Assembly (NCBI RefSeq): GCF_013155375.1
Contig: NZ_JABJQY010000002.1
Location: 372,001 to 436,000 of the forward strand
Direction: 5' to 3'
Length of the DNA: 64,000 nucleotides
Origin: Nocardioides sp. zg-1308
GTDB lineage: Bacteria; Actinomycetota; Actinomycetes; Propionibacteriales; Nocardioidaceae
Translations under genes and position numbers: made by a program
Notes under the pieces: generated by a model
What the model was told of the DNA's origin: nothing
What the model saw: the letters and a program-made list of their open reading frames with translations, nothing else
Database searches by the model: none
Part shown: positions 7,691-15,607 of the stretch, piece by piece
How positions within the stretch are numbered: the stretch's first letter is position 1
Layout: every line of letters begins with the position of its first letter

Positions 7691-8626
7691 TCAGCAGGGG
7701 TACCAGACGACACCACCGGGCTGGTAGCACCGCGGACCGTTGTAGCTGTGTGGCACTCCGGGAGGCCACCAGCCGTCGTGCGAGTTGTTCGACGACGTGC
7801 TGCCGTTGTTGCCGCTGCCGCCGTTGGTGCCGCTGCCGCCGTTGTTCGAGGCGTTCGCGGCGGCGTGCCACTGTCGGGTCTTGGCGGCGCGCACGGCGCG
7901 GACCCGCTTCTGCGCCGGCACACGGAGGCCACGGGCGTACGAGGTGAACCAGGACGACGCCGTTGCGCCGTACCTGGCGGCCGTCACCAACGTGAGGAGT
8001 GCGGCGGCCTTGTCCAGCTTGCCCATCGCCGCTCGGTACTGCGTCCTCGACCGGACCGGCATGGCCTGGGCCTCGGAGGTCAGGGTGCTGGCTCGACGAG
8101 CACGCGACACGGGGGTGCAGGAGCGACGCGGGTCGAACATCCCGACGCCCTGCCGCTCGGCCCGGGACGCCGCCGCCACGACCCTCGGGTAGTAGCGCGT
8201 GTTGGGGGCGATGGCGAGCGGGAACCCGAGTCCGCGCTCGGCCAGCGAGACGGACAGCCACTCACCACCGGTGGGCTTGACCAGCGCGAGGAGGCGGTCG
8301 TACGGATCGCGACGATCCCGGTCCACCCGCAGCTGCACCTCCCGCCCGGCAGGAAGCTGTCGCTCGGTGAAGGCCGTCGCGCGGTCTGCCATGCAGGTGC
8401 CGACCTCGGGCGTGTCGATGTTGAGGAACCGCACTCGCTCGGTTCCGGACCCGACACCGGCCTCGATGGTGTCGCCGTCGACGACACGGATGACGCTGCC
8501 CGCCAGGGACGGCTCGGCGTTCGCCGGCAGCGACAGCACGCTCGCGACCATCGTCACCGTGGCAACGATCACCCCCAGGGGCAGGGCGCGACTGGTGGGC
8601 ATGGATGAGCGACCTCGGGACTGCAC
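7691..8626 (-). CDS. Secreted thermonuclease (staphylococcal nuclease homologue) with repeat tail
   Basis: Exported Ca-dependent nuclease of 311 residues. The GTG at 8624-8626 is chosen because AGGAG lies five bases upstream. A signal peptide runs to about residue 37 (cleavage after ANA). The SNase domain has RVVDGDTIEAG, RVRFLNIDTPE and DRDRRDPYDRLLA, containing the catalytic Asp/Arg/Glu positions. Beyond the domain is a basic region, then a Gly/Asn/Ser-rich low-complexity linker and a final Trp/Cys-rich segment ending GGVVWYPC. The tail is unusual and may anchor or bind something. Convergent with the WXG100 pair. Confidence 0.92.
   Translation of the reverse strand: MQSRGRSSMPTSRALPLGVIVATVTMVASVLSLPANAEPSLAGSVIRVVDGDTIEAGVGSGTERVRFLNIDTPEVGTCMADRATAFTERQLPAGREVQLRVDRDRRDPYDRLLALVKPTGGEWLSVSLAERGLGFPLAIAPNTRYYPRVVAAASRAERQGVGMFDPRRSCTPVSRARRASTLTSEAQAMPVRSRTQYRAAMGKLDKAAALLTLVTAARYGATASSWFTSYARGLRVPAQKRVRAVRAAKTRQWHAAANASNNGGSGTNGGSGNNGSTSSNNSHDGWWPPGVPHSYNGPRCYQPGGVVWYPC
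7802..7847 (-). repeat. Short coding repeats of nuclease linker
   Basis: Repeated GCCGCTGCCGCCGTTG units encode the Gly/Ser/Asn-rich linker of the secreted nuclease. Such repeats expand and contract by slippage, so linker length may vary between strains. Confidence 0.6.
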
Positions 8627-8654
8627 GACAACTCCTGTGAATTGGGTCTGCACG

Positions 8655-8670
8655 ATCTGGCGCGCCAGAT
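8655..8670. promoter_or_regulatory. Perfect 16-bp palindrome upstream of secreted nuclease
   Basis: ATCTGGCGCGCCAGAT is fully self-complementary. It lies 28 bp upstream of the nuclease start and 68 bp past the stop of the DUF222-HNH gene (both minus strand). It could be an operator of the nuclease promoter or part of a terminator; there is no U-tract to decide. Confidence 0.4.
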
Positions 8671-8737
8671 TGGATCACCTCGCGCTGACAGCCGCATGGA
8701 TTTCGGGACGTGTTGTTCACCTCCCGCCACGGTCGGC

Positions 8738-9973
8738 CTATCTGCGTCTGACGTAGGTCACGGAGTTGTCCGCATGGACCTCCATCTCGTAGCGGGCGTC
8801 GTGCGCGAGCCGGTGGTGCCGGGGACAGAGCAACCGTCCGTTGGTGAGGTCCGTCAGCCCCCGGCGCGACCACGGGGCGTCGTGGTGGGCGTGGCAGCCG
8901 GATGCCGTGGTGTCGCAACCGCGGGCGGTGCAGCCGTGATCGCGTAGCCCGAGAGCGACGCGTTGCGCCTTGGTGAAGAGGCGGGCCGTACGGCCGAGGT
9001 CGAGGGGCTGCGACGCCGTGCCGAGGACGGCCGGGATGATGCCTGCCTCGCAGGCCAGCCGACGCGCCTCGCCGGCGCTCATCCGGCTGCCGTCGTCGAG
9101 GAGGGCCGTCGCGTGCTCGCCCGCAAGCTGCTCGAGCGTCATGGTGACCACCACGGTGGCGTTGACCCCGGCCGTCTGCGGCGTGTGGTCGACGGGGTAG
9201 CGCTCGACGTACTCGACGAACGCCTCGCCGAGTCGCCGGCCCAGGGGCTTCCAGGCGCCGCCCTCGTCCGTGAGCTCCTCCTGCGTGTGGCGGGCGGGGT
9301 TGGCCAGCGCCAGCAGGTGCCGTCGGAGCATCGCGCCGACGTGGGAGGGCACCGTGAACCGACCACGGCACCGACCCTCGCCGTCGTCGACGAGCGACAG
9401 CTCGACGGTAGCGGCCGCCCGGGCCTCCTCCTCAGCGAGCAGCCTCGCCTCGTGGCACTCCCCCACCTCGGGCGCCACGACGTCGAGGATCCGCTTGCCG
9501 ATCTGGCGCAGGTCGTGGGCGTCGTGGTGGGCCGCCGCCAGCCCGAGCATCGTGTCGCGGGCCAGCTCACGTGTCTGCGTGGTGACCGAGCGCGGCAGCG
9601 CGTCGACGGCGCCGACGATCGATCGGGCCTGCTCCGTGCGCAGCACACCCGAGGCCAGGGCGTCGGCCACCTCGCCGTGCTGCTCGAGTGCGCGCGCCAG
9701 CGCCAGGTCGGCGCGCGTCGCCCGTCGGGTCGAGCGGCTCTCCACTGCGAGCCAGGCAGCAGCGTCCTTGAGCCCGTGCGCCTCCCCGACATCGTCGGAT
9801 GCGGCCAGCACCCGCAACGCGAGGGCGTCGAGGCGGGACCGCGCCTCCGCGAGCGCCAGGAGCGCCGCTTCCTTGTCAGCGGTGGCGAGGAACATCGGCT
9901 CGAGGTGGGCGACGCCCTTGATGGCCGCGGCGATGTCGTCGGCACACGCGACGTAGGCGTTCACTGCTTCCAT
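8738..9973 (-). CDS. DUF222 HNH endonuclease-domain protein (13E12-like)
   Basis: Protein of 411 residues of the DUF222-HNH group, related to the mycobacterial 13E12 repeat proteins. DUF222 occupies roughly residues 20-310. The C-terminus has an HNH nuclease with zinc-type cysteines: CTARGCDTTASGCHAHHD, then LTDLTNGRLLCPRHHRLAHD. Start chosen at ATG 9971-9973, which has AGGAGG eight bases upstream; an N-terminal extension is open but not supported. A LexA operator with matching -35/-10 elements lies about 225 bp upstream, indicating SOS control. Biological role is unknown; the group is multicopy and thought mobile. Confidence 0.93.
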   Translation of the reverse strand: MEAVNAYVACADDIAAAIKGVAHLEPMFLATADKEAALLALAEARSRLDALALRVLAASDDVGEAHGLKDAAAWLAVESRSTRRATRADLALARALEQHGEVADALASGVLRTEQARSIVGAVDALPRSVTTQTRELARDTMLGLAAAHHDAHDLRQIGKRILDVVAPEVGECHEARLLAEEEARAAATVELSLVDDGEGRCRGRFTVPSHVGAMLRRHLLALANPARHTQEELTDEGGAWKPLGRRLGEAFVEYVERYPVDHTPQTAGVNATVVVTMTLEQLAGEHATALLDDGSRMSAGEARRLACEAGIIPAVLGTASQPLDLGRTARLFTKAQRVALGLRDHGCTARGCDTTASGCHAHHDAPWSRRGLTDLTNGRLLCPRHHRLAHDARYEMEVHADNSVTYVRRR

Positions 9974-10197
9974 CGGGGTCACCTCCTCGACACACTCCAC
10001 GGACTCCACCCGGTCTCCGGGGTGGGCGGTGAGGCATGTCGGCTCGGCTGCCAGCTCGTCGCCCGTGAGCCAGGTGGCGTCTCCGGAGCACCAACCGGAG
10101 TTCTCTGGACGACTGTCCCGACCCTCAGCCCGACCTTCTCCTCGAGGAGCCGGGACTGCCGGACGCTCTGGACCGGGTGGATCGACGTGCTTCTCAC

Positions 10198-10226
10198 ATC
10201 GTACCTGTGTTCGAATAGAGTCGCAA
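10198..10226 (-). promoter_or_regulatory. SOS promoter: LexA box over TTGCGA-N17-TACGAT
   Basis: Reading the minus strand, TTGCGA (10226-10221) and TACGAT (10203-10198) are spaced by exactly 17 bp. The LexA-type box TCGAAC-ACAG-GTACGA (10214-10199) overlaps spacer and -10 and matches the actinobacterial consensus TCGAAC-N4-GTTCGA at 11 of 12 positions. It would drive the DUF222-HNH gene with a leader of about 215 nt. The 319-bp gap 9974-10292 holds this and the toxin-side motif; I see nothing else in it. Confidence 0.7.
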
Positions 10227-10234
10227 CCGTTCCT

Positions 10235-10256
10235 CTCCACAGATTGCGACAGAGGG
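10235..10256 (+). promoter_or_regulatory. CTCCACAGAT..GAGGG motif upstream of toxin gene
   Basis: CTCCACAGAT (10235-10244) and GAGGG (10252-10256) repeat the motif upstream of the WXG100 pair. The CTCCACAG core ends 51 nt before the toxin start here and 52 nt before the WXG100 start there, which argues for a common regulatory element. Confidence 0.5.
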
Positions 10257-10292
10257 ATGGCGGGGGCCCGCCGACCGCATCAAGGTGGAGGG

Positions 10293-11348
10293 GTGCAGAT
10301 CAGTGTGGAGTGCGGCGGGTTCACCCGGGCTGCGGACGCCTGCCTAACCGCCAACCAGACCGCGGCAGTGCTCACGCAGGCGCTCGCCGTGCGCCTCGGC
10401 CACCACGGCGGCATGGCCGGCAACGACGCGACGTCCGCCACCGTCGCCCGTGCGTACGACTCGGGTGCCCATGAGTCGCTCGCCGCACTCGCCGACCTCA
10501 CCCACGCCTTCATCGGTGCCGGCCGCCTGCTCGAGGCGACCAGCGCCGAGCACGCGGCCGCGGAGTCGGCCTCGGCCGGGGTGCGCACCGCTGCCTACGT
10601 CGGCGGCGGACTGGCCGACTCGTACGTCCGGGTGCAGCCGCCACGGCTGCCCCCGGGCGTCGGCGGCCAGGAACCCTCCCTCGGCACCGTGGACGCCTGG
10701 ATCCTCGACCAGGTCGAGGGCTTCGTCTGGCCCTCCGCCGACGTGGACGGACTGCGGTCGGCGGCTGCCGAGTGGCGACGGGCCGCGGCGGCGACCGCCG
10801 GGCTGGTCGACCACCTCGAGGCCGCCGTGGCGCTCGTCGAGCTGCAACGCTCCCCCGAGGTGCCGCTCGCGGTCGACGCGCTGACCGACCTCGGATCACT
10901 CGTGGGCGACACCGCCTGGGAGCTGTCGTCCGTGGCGACTGCGTGCGAGGAGTACGCCGACGCGGTCGAGGCCGCACGGGAACGCACCCGAGCCCTGCTG
11001 GCGGAGATCGCCCAGATGATCGTCGAGGGCGCGGCCGTGTCGGCGATCGTCACCGGCCTGACCGGCGGCCTGGCCGGCGGGGCGGCACTCGGCGCCGCGG
11101 CGGCGCGGGTCCGCGCGCAGGCGCCTCGCTTCTACGCCCTCCTCACAGCGCTCAGCGCCGGCGTGACGACGGCCGCCGCCCGCCTCGACCGGGCCGTCGA
11201 CGAGCTCGTTGTCATCAGGTCACGCGCCGAGAGGTTCGTCCGCGTGCCGGCGCGAGGTGAGCGCGGCAGCATGAAGCACCCGACCAGCTGGCTGGGGCGG
11301 GACCGCAAACCGGGCGCCGACGGCCGGACGTCGAGGACCCGAAGCTGA
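10293..11348 (+). CDS. WXG/CpnT-like polymorphic toxin, delivery part, frame lost before toxin domain
   Basis: 351 residues from the GTG at 10293 (a GTG at 10305 is also possible). It is Ala-rich and helical. The middle (GFVWPSADVDGLRSAAAEWR) resembles the WXG-like N-terminal domain of CpnT-type type VII toxins, followed by a hydrophobic AIVTGLTGGLAGGAALGAAA segment. The frame ends at 11348 in non-native-looking sequence (GADGRTSRTRS). A recognisable toxin C-terminus continues in the -1 frame from about 11330, so one base appears to be missing between roughly 11285 and 11330. The cause may be real decay, phase variation or assembly error. Confidence 0.7.
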   Translation: MQISVECGGFTRAADACLTANQTAAVLTQALAVRLGHHGGMAGNDATSATVARAYDSGAHESLAALADLTHAFIGAGRLLEATSAEHAAAESASAGVRTAAYVGGGLADSYVRVQPPRLPPGVGGQEPSLGTVDAWILDQVEGFVWPSADVDGLRSAAAEWRRAAAATAGLVDHLEAAVALVELQRSPEVPLAVDALTDLGSLVGDTAWELSSVATACEEYADAVEAARERTRALLAEIAQMIVEGAAVSAIVTGLTGGLAGGAALGAAAARVRAQAPRFYALLTALSAGVTTAAARLDRAVDELVVIRSRAERFVRVPARGERGSMKHPTSWLGRDRKPGADGRTSRTRS

Positions 11349-11599
11349 ACAACTACGTCGAGCAGCTCTTCAAAGGTGTCGACAACCCACGCCGCACCGG
11401 GGACGGAACCACGATGGACGCAATTCGTCACGAGCTGCGGACGGGCGAGACGGTGCACAATCGGCGACACATCATCAAGGGCGAAGAAACCCTGCGCGGA
11501 CTGGAGAAGTGGTTGCAGAACAATCCTCATGCCCCTGCGTCGGACCGCAGCCTGGCGCAGAAGCTCGCCTCGGAACTGCGAGAGGCGCTGGCGTCATGA
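11330..11599 (+). pseudogene. Out-of-frame C-terminal toxin domain
   Basis: Open frame encoding VEDPKLNNYVEQLFKGVDNP, then TTMDAIRHELRTGETVH and HIIKGEETLRGLEKWLQN, ending at TGA 11597-11599. This is the look of a polymorphic-toxin C-terminal domain (LNNYV/NELY..., TMDAIRHEL..G, H.IKG), which I have seen appended to unrelated delivery domains; its enzymatic activity is unknown to me. There is no plausible ribosome site before the domain; the first internal ATG (11414) would give only 61 residues. It therefore belongs to the upstream gene. Its stop overlaps the immunity start. Confidence 0.65.
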
Positions 11600-11961
11600 C
11601 ACCGTCCCAGGAACTGGCAACCCGGCTTGTGCACGACTTCCCACGCCTGACTCCACTCATGGACGAGCACCTCGCAGACCAGGAAGGGGAGCTGCTCCCC
11701 TACCTGCTCCTCGCCGACGTCGCACGGTGGGCCCAGGCGACGTACGCGTCACAGCCGCAAGCGGTCGGAGACGTCGTGGACTGGCTGGAGGTCGAGTACG
11801 TGCGAGCGGAACCGGCCGAGAAGGACCTGATCGGGCTGGGCTTCGTCGAGGCCATCCCCTACCGGCCCGAAGGCGCCCCGTTGCTCGCGCGGCTCGGTCC
11901 GGAGCTGACCCAGGTCGCCGACGACCTCGGGCTGCTCACCCACCCCGGCGAGCTCAGCTGA
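11596..11961 (+). CDS. Probable immunity protein, DUF7674-like
   Basis: 121-residue acidic protein whose ATG overlaps the stop of the toxin domain (ATGA), the classic toxin-immunity arrangement. The pattern ELLPYLLLADVARWAQATY, then VVDWLEVEYV, then KDLIGLGFVEAIP resembles the DUF7674 family found next to polymorphic toxins (recognition from memory). It is expected to bind and neutralise the adjacent toxin domain. Its intact state beside a frameshifted toxin would fit protection against sibling strains. It abuts the convergent AMP ligase stop with no gap. Confidence 0.7.
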   Translation: MTPSQELATRLVHDFPRLTPLMDEHLADQEGELLPYLLLADVARWAQATYASQPQAVGDVVDWLEVEYVRAEPAEKDLIGLGFVEAIPYRPEGAPLLARLGPELTQVADDLGLLTHPGELS

Positions 11962-13503
11962 TCACCCCACCAGCTCCCGCTTGATCTCCGTCTTCAACAC
12001 CTTCCCCACCTTCGACCGGGGCAGGTCGGACCAGACGTGGACCTCCTTGGGCGCCTTCACCGACCCGATCCGCTGCTTCACGAAGGCGGTCAGCTCGTCG
12101 GTGTCCACGGACGCCCCCGGGTGGGCCTGGACGACGACCACCACGCGCTCGCCCCACTTGTCGTCGGGCAGCCCGATGACGGCGCAGTCCTGGACGGCGG
12201 CGTGGGCGAGGACCGCCTGCTCGACCTCGGTCGAGTACACGTTGAACCCGCCGGTGATGATCATGTCCTTCGCGCGGTCGACGATGTGGAGGAAGCCCTC
12301 CTCGTCGAGGAACCCGATGTCGCCGGTGTGCAGCCAGCCGTTGCGAAGCGTGGTCGCGGTCTCGACCGGGTCCTTCCAGTAGCCCGCCATCACCAGCGAC
12401 GACCGCGCGCAGATCTCGCCGCGCTCCCCGGTCGCGACCGGCCGGTCGGACGGGTCGAGGATCGCGACGGTCACGAGGGGCGCGGGACGACCGGCGCTGG
12501 TGAGCCGCTCGACGGCGATCGTCCCGTCGGCGCGGAAGTGGTCGGCCGGCGGCATCATCGAGATCATCATCGGCGCCTCGGTCTGGCCGAACAGCTGCGC
12601 CATGACCGGCCCGATCCGCACCAGCGCCTCCTCGAGCCGCGAGGCCGACATCGGCGCGGCGCCGTACCAGAAGCACTGCAGGCTGCTGAGGTCCGTCGAG
12701 TCCAGCGACGGGCTGCCGAGCACCATGTAGATCAGCGTCGGTGGCAGGAACGTGTGGGTGACCCCGTGGGCCTCCACCAGCCGGAGGAAGCCCTCGACGT
12801 CGGGCGTGCGCATGATGACGACCTCGCCGCCGAGCGCCAGCACCGGGAAGCACAGCACGCCGGCCGCGTGGGTGAGCGGCGCCAGCGCGAGGTAGACCGG
12901 GCGCCCGTCGAACGGGTAGCCCATCAGCGTGAGCGCGGTCATCGTCTCCAGGTTGGTCGGCGTCAGCATGACACCCTTCGGCCGACCGGTGGTGCCCCCG
13001 GTGCCGACCAGCATTGATTGCCCGTCGACACCGGGGAGTAAGGGGCGGTCGGCCACGACGGTGGACGTGCCGTGGTCGAGGAAGGCCTGCCACGTGAGCG
13101 CGCCGGCGTCCGGGGCGTCGAGGCAGACCCACGTGTGCACGTCGGGCAGGTCGTCGCGGATCGCGGCGACGAGCGGGGCGAAGCCGGATGCGTAGACGAC
13201 GACCTCGGCGTCGAAGAGCGCGAGCAGCTCCCGGTTCTCCGCCGCCTCGTTGCGCGGGTTGATGGGGCACCACACGCCGCCGGCGCGGCTGATCCCGAAG
13301 ACGCAGGTGAACGCCACCGGGTCGTTGGCCGAGAGGATCGCGACCCGGCCGCCGTCGCCGAGACCGCGGGCCACCAGCGCGGCTGCGACCCGGTGCGACA
13401 GCGCCACCACCTCGGCGTACGACGACGAGGTGCCGTCGGTGGTCAGGCAGGGGCGGTCCGCGCCGAGGCTGGCGCCCTTGTCGAGGTAGTCGTGCAGCCG
13501 CAT
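11962..13503 (-). CDS. AMP-dependent acyl-CoA synthetase/ligase (FadD type)
   Basis: Adenylate-forming ligase of 513 residues activating a carboxylic acid to its CoA thioester. The P-loop GTGGTTGRPKG is at about residues 167-177, FGQTEAPMM corresponds to the YGxTE region, LHTGDIGFLDEEGFLHIVDR is the hinge block, and PRSKVGKVLK holds the C-terminal catalytic lysine. It lies nine bp downstream of the saccharopine-dehydrogenase-like gene and forms an operon with it and the SDR gene. Substrate not readable; a fatty, aromatic or terpenoid/steroid acid is plausible. Confidence 0.95.
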   Translation of the reverse strand: MRLHDYLDKGASLGADRPCLTTDGTSSSYAEVVALSHRVAAALVARGLGDGGRVAILSANDPVAFTCVFGISRAGGVWCPINPRNEAAENRELLALFDAEVVVYASGFAPLVAAIRDDLPDVHTWVCLDAPDAGALTWQAFLDHGTSTVVADRPLLPGVDGQSMLVGTGGTTGRPKGVMLTPTNLETMTALTLMGYPFDGRPVYLALAPLTHAAGVLCFPVLALGGEVVIMRTPDVEGFLRLVEAHGVTHTFLPPTLIYMVLGSPSLDSTDLSSLQCFWYGAAPMSASRLEEALVRIGPVMAQLFGQTEAPMMISMMPPADHFRADGTIAVERLTSAGRPAPLVTVAILDPSDRPVATGERGEICARSSLVMAGYWKDPVETATTLRNGWLHTGDIGFLDEEGFLHIVDRAKDMIITGGFNVYSTEVEQAVLAHAAVQDCAVIGLPDDKWGERVVVVVQAHPGASVDTDELTAFVKQRIGSVKAPKEVHVWSDLPRSKVGKVLKTEIKRELVG

Positions 13504-13512
13504 GGGGCCGGC

Positions 13513-14640
13513 TCAGTCCTGCGTGGTGAGCACGGGCGCGGACACCAGGCCGAACGAGCGCAGCACCCCGAGCAGCTCGTGGTGGCCGAACGCCTGGCAG
13601 CCCGAGGCGAAGCCGACCCGCCGCGGCGGCTGCTGCAGCAGCGCGTAGGCGGCATAGGCCTGCAGGAGGCCGGTCTGCTTGTAGTTGGAGTTGCCGTGGA
13701 TGACGCAGTGCGCGCGGCCGAGCGGACCCGACGCGTGCACCGAGTCGAGCGACTTGTTGACCCGCGGGTTCTCGCGCGGCGGCATCTGGTCCATCACCTG
13801 GCGCGCCGTGGCGGTCAGCGCGGCCGCGCGGTCGTCGGCGTTCATGTCCTTGGTCGCCTCGAGCGCGCCGGCGACGATCTGCGGCACGCCGTTCATCAGC
13901 GCCGCGTTGAAGACGCCTCCCTGCGCCTTGCAGGTGGCCACCCGCGGGTCGCGGCGGAACCACACCGGGTGCGACGTGCCGCCCCACGGCAGGGACTGGG
14001 CGAGCTCGTGCTGGCCGGGGACGACCAGCGGCACCAGCCCCTGCGCGGGGTCGAAGGGGACGTACGCGTTCTGCTCGAGGTAGTGCGCGGCCGACGAGGC
14101 GGCGTTGACGAGGATCGTCTCGGTGGAGGCGATGGTCGGGGAGCCGCCCCAGAAGACGGCGATGTCGAGGGTGTCCAGGCCCGGCTTCTCGAGGCAGAGC
14201 TGCGCGGCGATCTCGCCGGTGGTGTACATCTGCGCGATCCCGGGCGACAGCAGCAGCCCGGCCTCGGCGTACCGCTCGCCCCACTGCTCGTCGCACGCCA
14301 TCAGCCAGTCCTGCTCGCCGGTGGTGTCGGTGTAGTGCACCCCCGCCCGCAGCGCCGCCTCGACGACGGTGGGGCCGAGCGTGCTGAACGGACCCACCGT
14401 GTTGAGCACGACGGAGGCGCCGTCGAGGAGCTCGGCGATGCTCTCGACGTCGTGCTCGACCTTCCTCACCTCGTAGTCGGCGGTCTCGACGCCGGCGACG
14501 TTGTGGGCCAGCGAGGACTCGAGCTTCTCCTGGCTGCGCCCGGCCGCGACGAACGGGACGTGGTGCTCGCGCAGGTACTCGCAGATCAGGCGACCGGTGT
14601 AGCCGGACGCTCCGTAGACGACGACCTTCTTCTCGCTCAT
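13513..14640 (-). CDS. Saccharopine dehydrogenase-like NAD(P)-binding protein (trans enoyl reductase type)
   Basis: 375-residue protein with an N-terminal Rossmann fold: MSEKKVVVYGASGYTGRLIC, glycine motif at residues 10-17. VVLNTVGPFSTLG and HYTDTTGEQDW are typical of the family. Actinobacterial members include mycobacterial trans-acting enoyl reductases acting on lipids; true saccharopine activity is unlikely in this acyl-CoA-type operon. Second gene of a three-gene minus-strand operon. Confidence 0.9.
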   Translation of the reverse strand: MSEKKVVVYGASGYTGRLICEYLREHHVPFVAAGRSQEKLESSLAHNVAGVETADYEVRKVEHDVESIAELLDGASVVLNTVGPFSTLGPTVVEAALRAGVHYTDTTGEQDWLMACDEQWGERYAEAGLLLSPGIAQMYTTGEIAAQLCLEKPGLDTLDIAVFWGGSPTIASTETILVNAASSAAHYLEQNAYVPFDPAQGLVPLVVPGQHELAQSLPWGGTSHPVWFRRDPRVATCKAQGGVFNAALMNGVPQIVAGALEATKDMNADDRAAALTATARQVMDQMPPRENPRVNKSLDSVHASGPLGRAHCVIHGNSNYKQTGLLQAYAAYALLQQPPRRVGFASGCQAFGHHELLGVLRSFGLVSAPVLTTQD

Positions 14641-14695
14641 GACTGTGCCTCTCGGGCGGTGGGGACGGCGGACGGACGGAGGGGACGAGGGCTGG

Positions 14696-15487
14696 TCACA
14701 TGCCCATCCCGCCGTCGACGGGGATGCCGGCGCCGTTGATGAAGCGGGCCGCGTCGGAGGCGAGGAACACGACGGCGTCCGCCATGTCCTGCACCTCGCC
14801 GAGGCGCCCGGACGGCGTGAGCTCGATGACGGCGCCCACCGCCTCCTCGGCGCTGCCGTAGAGCCCGAGCCGCGCCATGTCGTCGGCGAGGCCCGCGCCC
14901 ATCGCGGTCGGCACGAGTCCGGGATAGACGCAGTTGACGCGTACGCCGTAGCCGAGCTTGCCGGACTCCATCGCGGCGACGCGGGTGAGCCGGTCGACCG
15001 CCGACTTGGTGCCGCTGTAGACCGAGATCGCCGGGAAGGCGATGGTCGCGGCCACCGAGGAGATGTTGATGATGGTGCCGCCCTTGCCGGCGGCCCCGTC
15101 CGGGCGCATCGTGCGGAGGCCGTGCTTGAGCCCGAGGGTGGTGCCGAGCACGTTGACCTCGAGCATCCTGCGGATGTCGTCGACCTCGACCTCGGTGATG
15201 AGGCTGCTGATCTCGATGCCCGCGTTGTTGACCAGGACGTCGAGGCCGCCGAGCCGGTCGACGCAGGCGCTGGTCGCCGCCTCCCAGCCGGCCTCGTCGG
15301 TCACGTCGAGGTGCACGAACCCGTGTCCGTCGCCCAGGCTCGTGGCCGTCTCCGAGCCCGCCTCGTTGACGTCGGCGATCATCACGCGGGCCCCGGCGGC
15401 GGCCAGCGCGCGGGCCATGCCCTCGCCCAGCCCCTGCGCGCCTCCCGTCACGAGTGCGACGCGTCCGGTCAGGTCGGTTCCGCTCAT
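14696..15487 (-). CDS. Short-chain dehydrogenase/reductase
   Basis: Classical SDR of 263 residues. Cofactor motif TGGAQGLGEG, an acidic residue after beta-2 (IADVNEAG) suggesting NAD(H), NNAGIE, catalytic Ser in INISSVAAT and YSGTK for Tyr/Lys. The start is ATG 15485-15487. First gene of the operon with the saccharopine-dehydrogenase-like protein and AMP ligase, and divergent from the TetR gene, with the operator-like repeats in between. Confidence 0.95.
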   Translation of the reverse strand: MSGTDLTGRVALVTGGAQGLGEGMARALAAAGARVMIADVNEAGSETATSLGDGHGFVHLDVTDEAGWEAATSACVDRLGGLDVLVNNAGIEISSLITEVEVDDIRRMLEVNVLGTTLGLKHGLRTMRPDGAAGKGGTIINISSVAATIAFPAISVYSGTKSAVDRLTRVAAMESGKLGYGVRVNCVYPGLVPTAMGAGLADDMARLGLYGSAEEAVGAVIELTPSGRLGEVQDMADAVVFLASDAARFINGAGIPVDGGMGM

Positions 15488-15539
15488 CGAGGTCTCCTCA
15501 GGAGGCTGGTGGGTGATGGCCGTCACACTGCTCCTGTGT

Positions 15540-15578
15540 CTTGACAAGTGTCAAGGAAATCTTCGGTCACATGTCAAG
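15540..15578. promoter_or_regulatory. TetR-type operator: CTTGACA-N2-TGTCAAG plus extra half-site
   Basis: CTTGACA and TGTCAAG flank AG at 15540-15555, a 7-bp inverted repeat, and a further TGTCAAG occurs at 15572-15578, 23 bp from the same half-site. They lie in the 120-bp gap between the divergent SDR operon and TetR gene. Binding by the adjacent TetR is inferred from position. Confidence 0.65.
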
Positions 15579-15607
15579 ACGCGGCCCGTGTGCGTAGGAT
15601 CAGCCGC

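Noticed and set aside
9974..10240. 89-residue N-terminal extension of the DUF222-HNH protein
   Set aside because: It would cross the predicted SOS promoter; ATG 9973 has a consensus ribosome site and matches family N-termini.
11376..11984. 202-codon ORF overlapping the toxin domain and immunity gene
   Set aside because: It is a third-frame shadow. The toxin-domain and immunity frames have recognisable motifs and a proper ATGA overlap.
15540..15578. TTGACA as a simple -35 promoter element
   Set aside because: The sequence is part of a symmetric repeat with a third half-site, which fits an operator better; a promoter may overlap it but no clear -10 follows.
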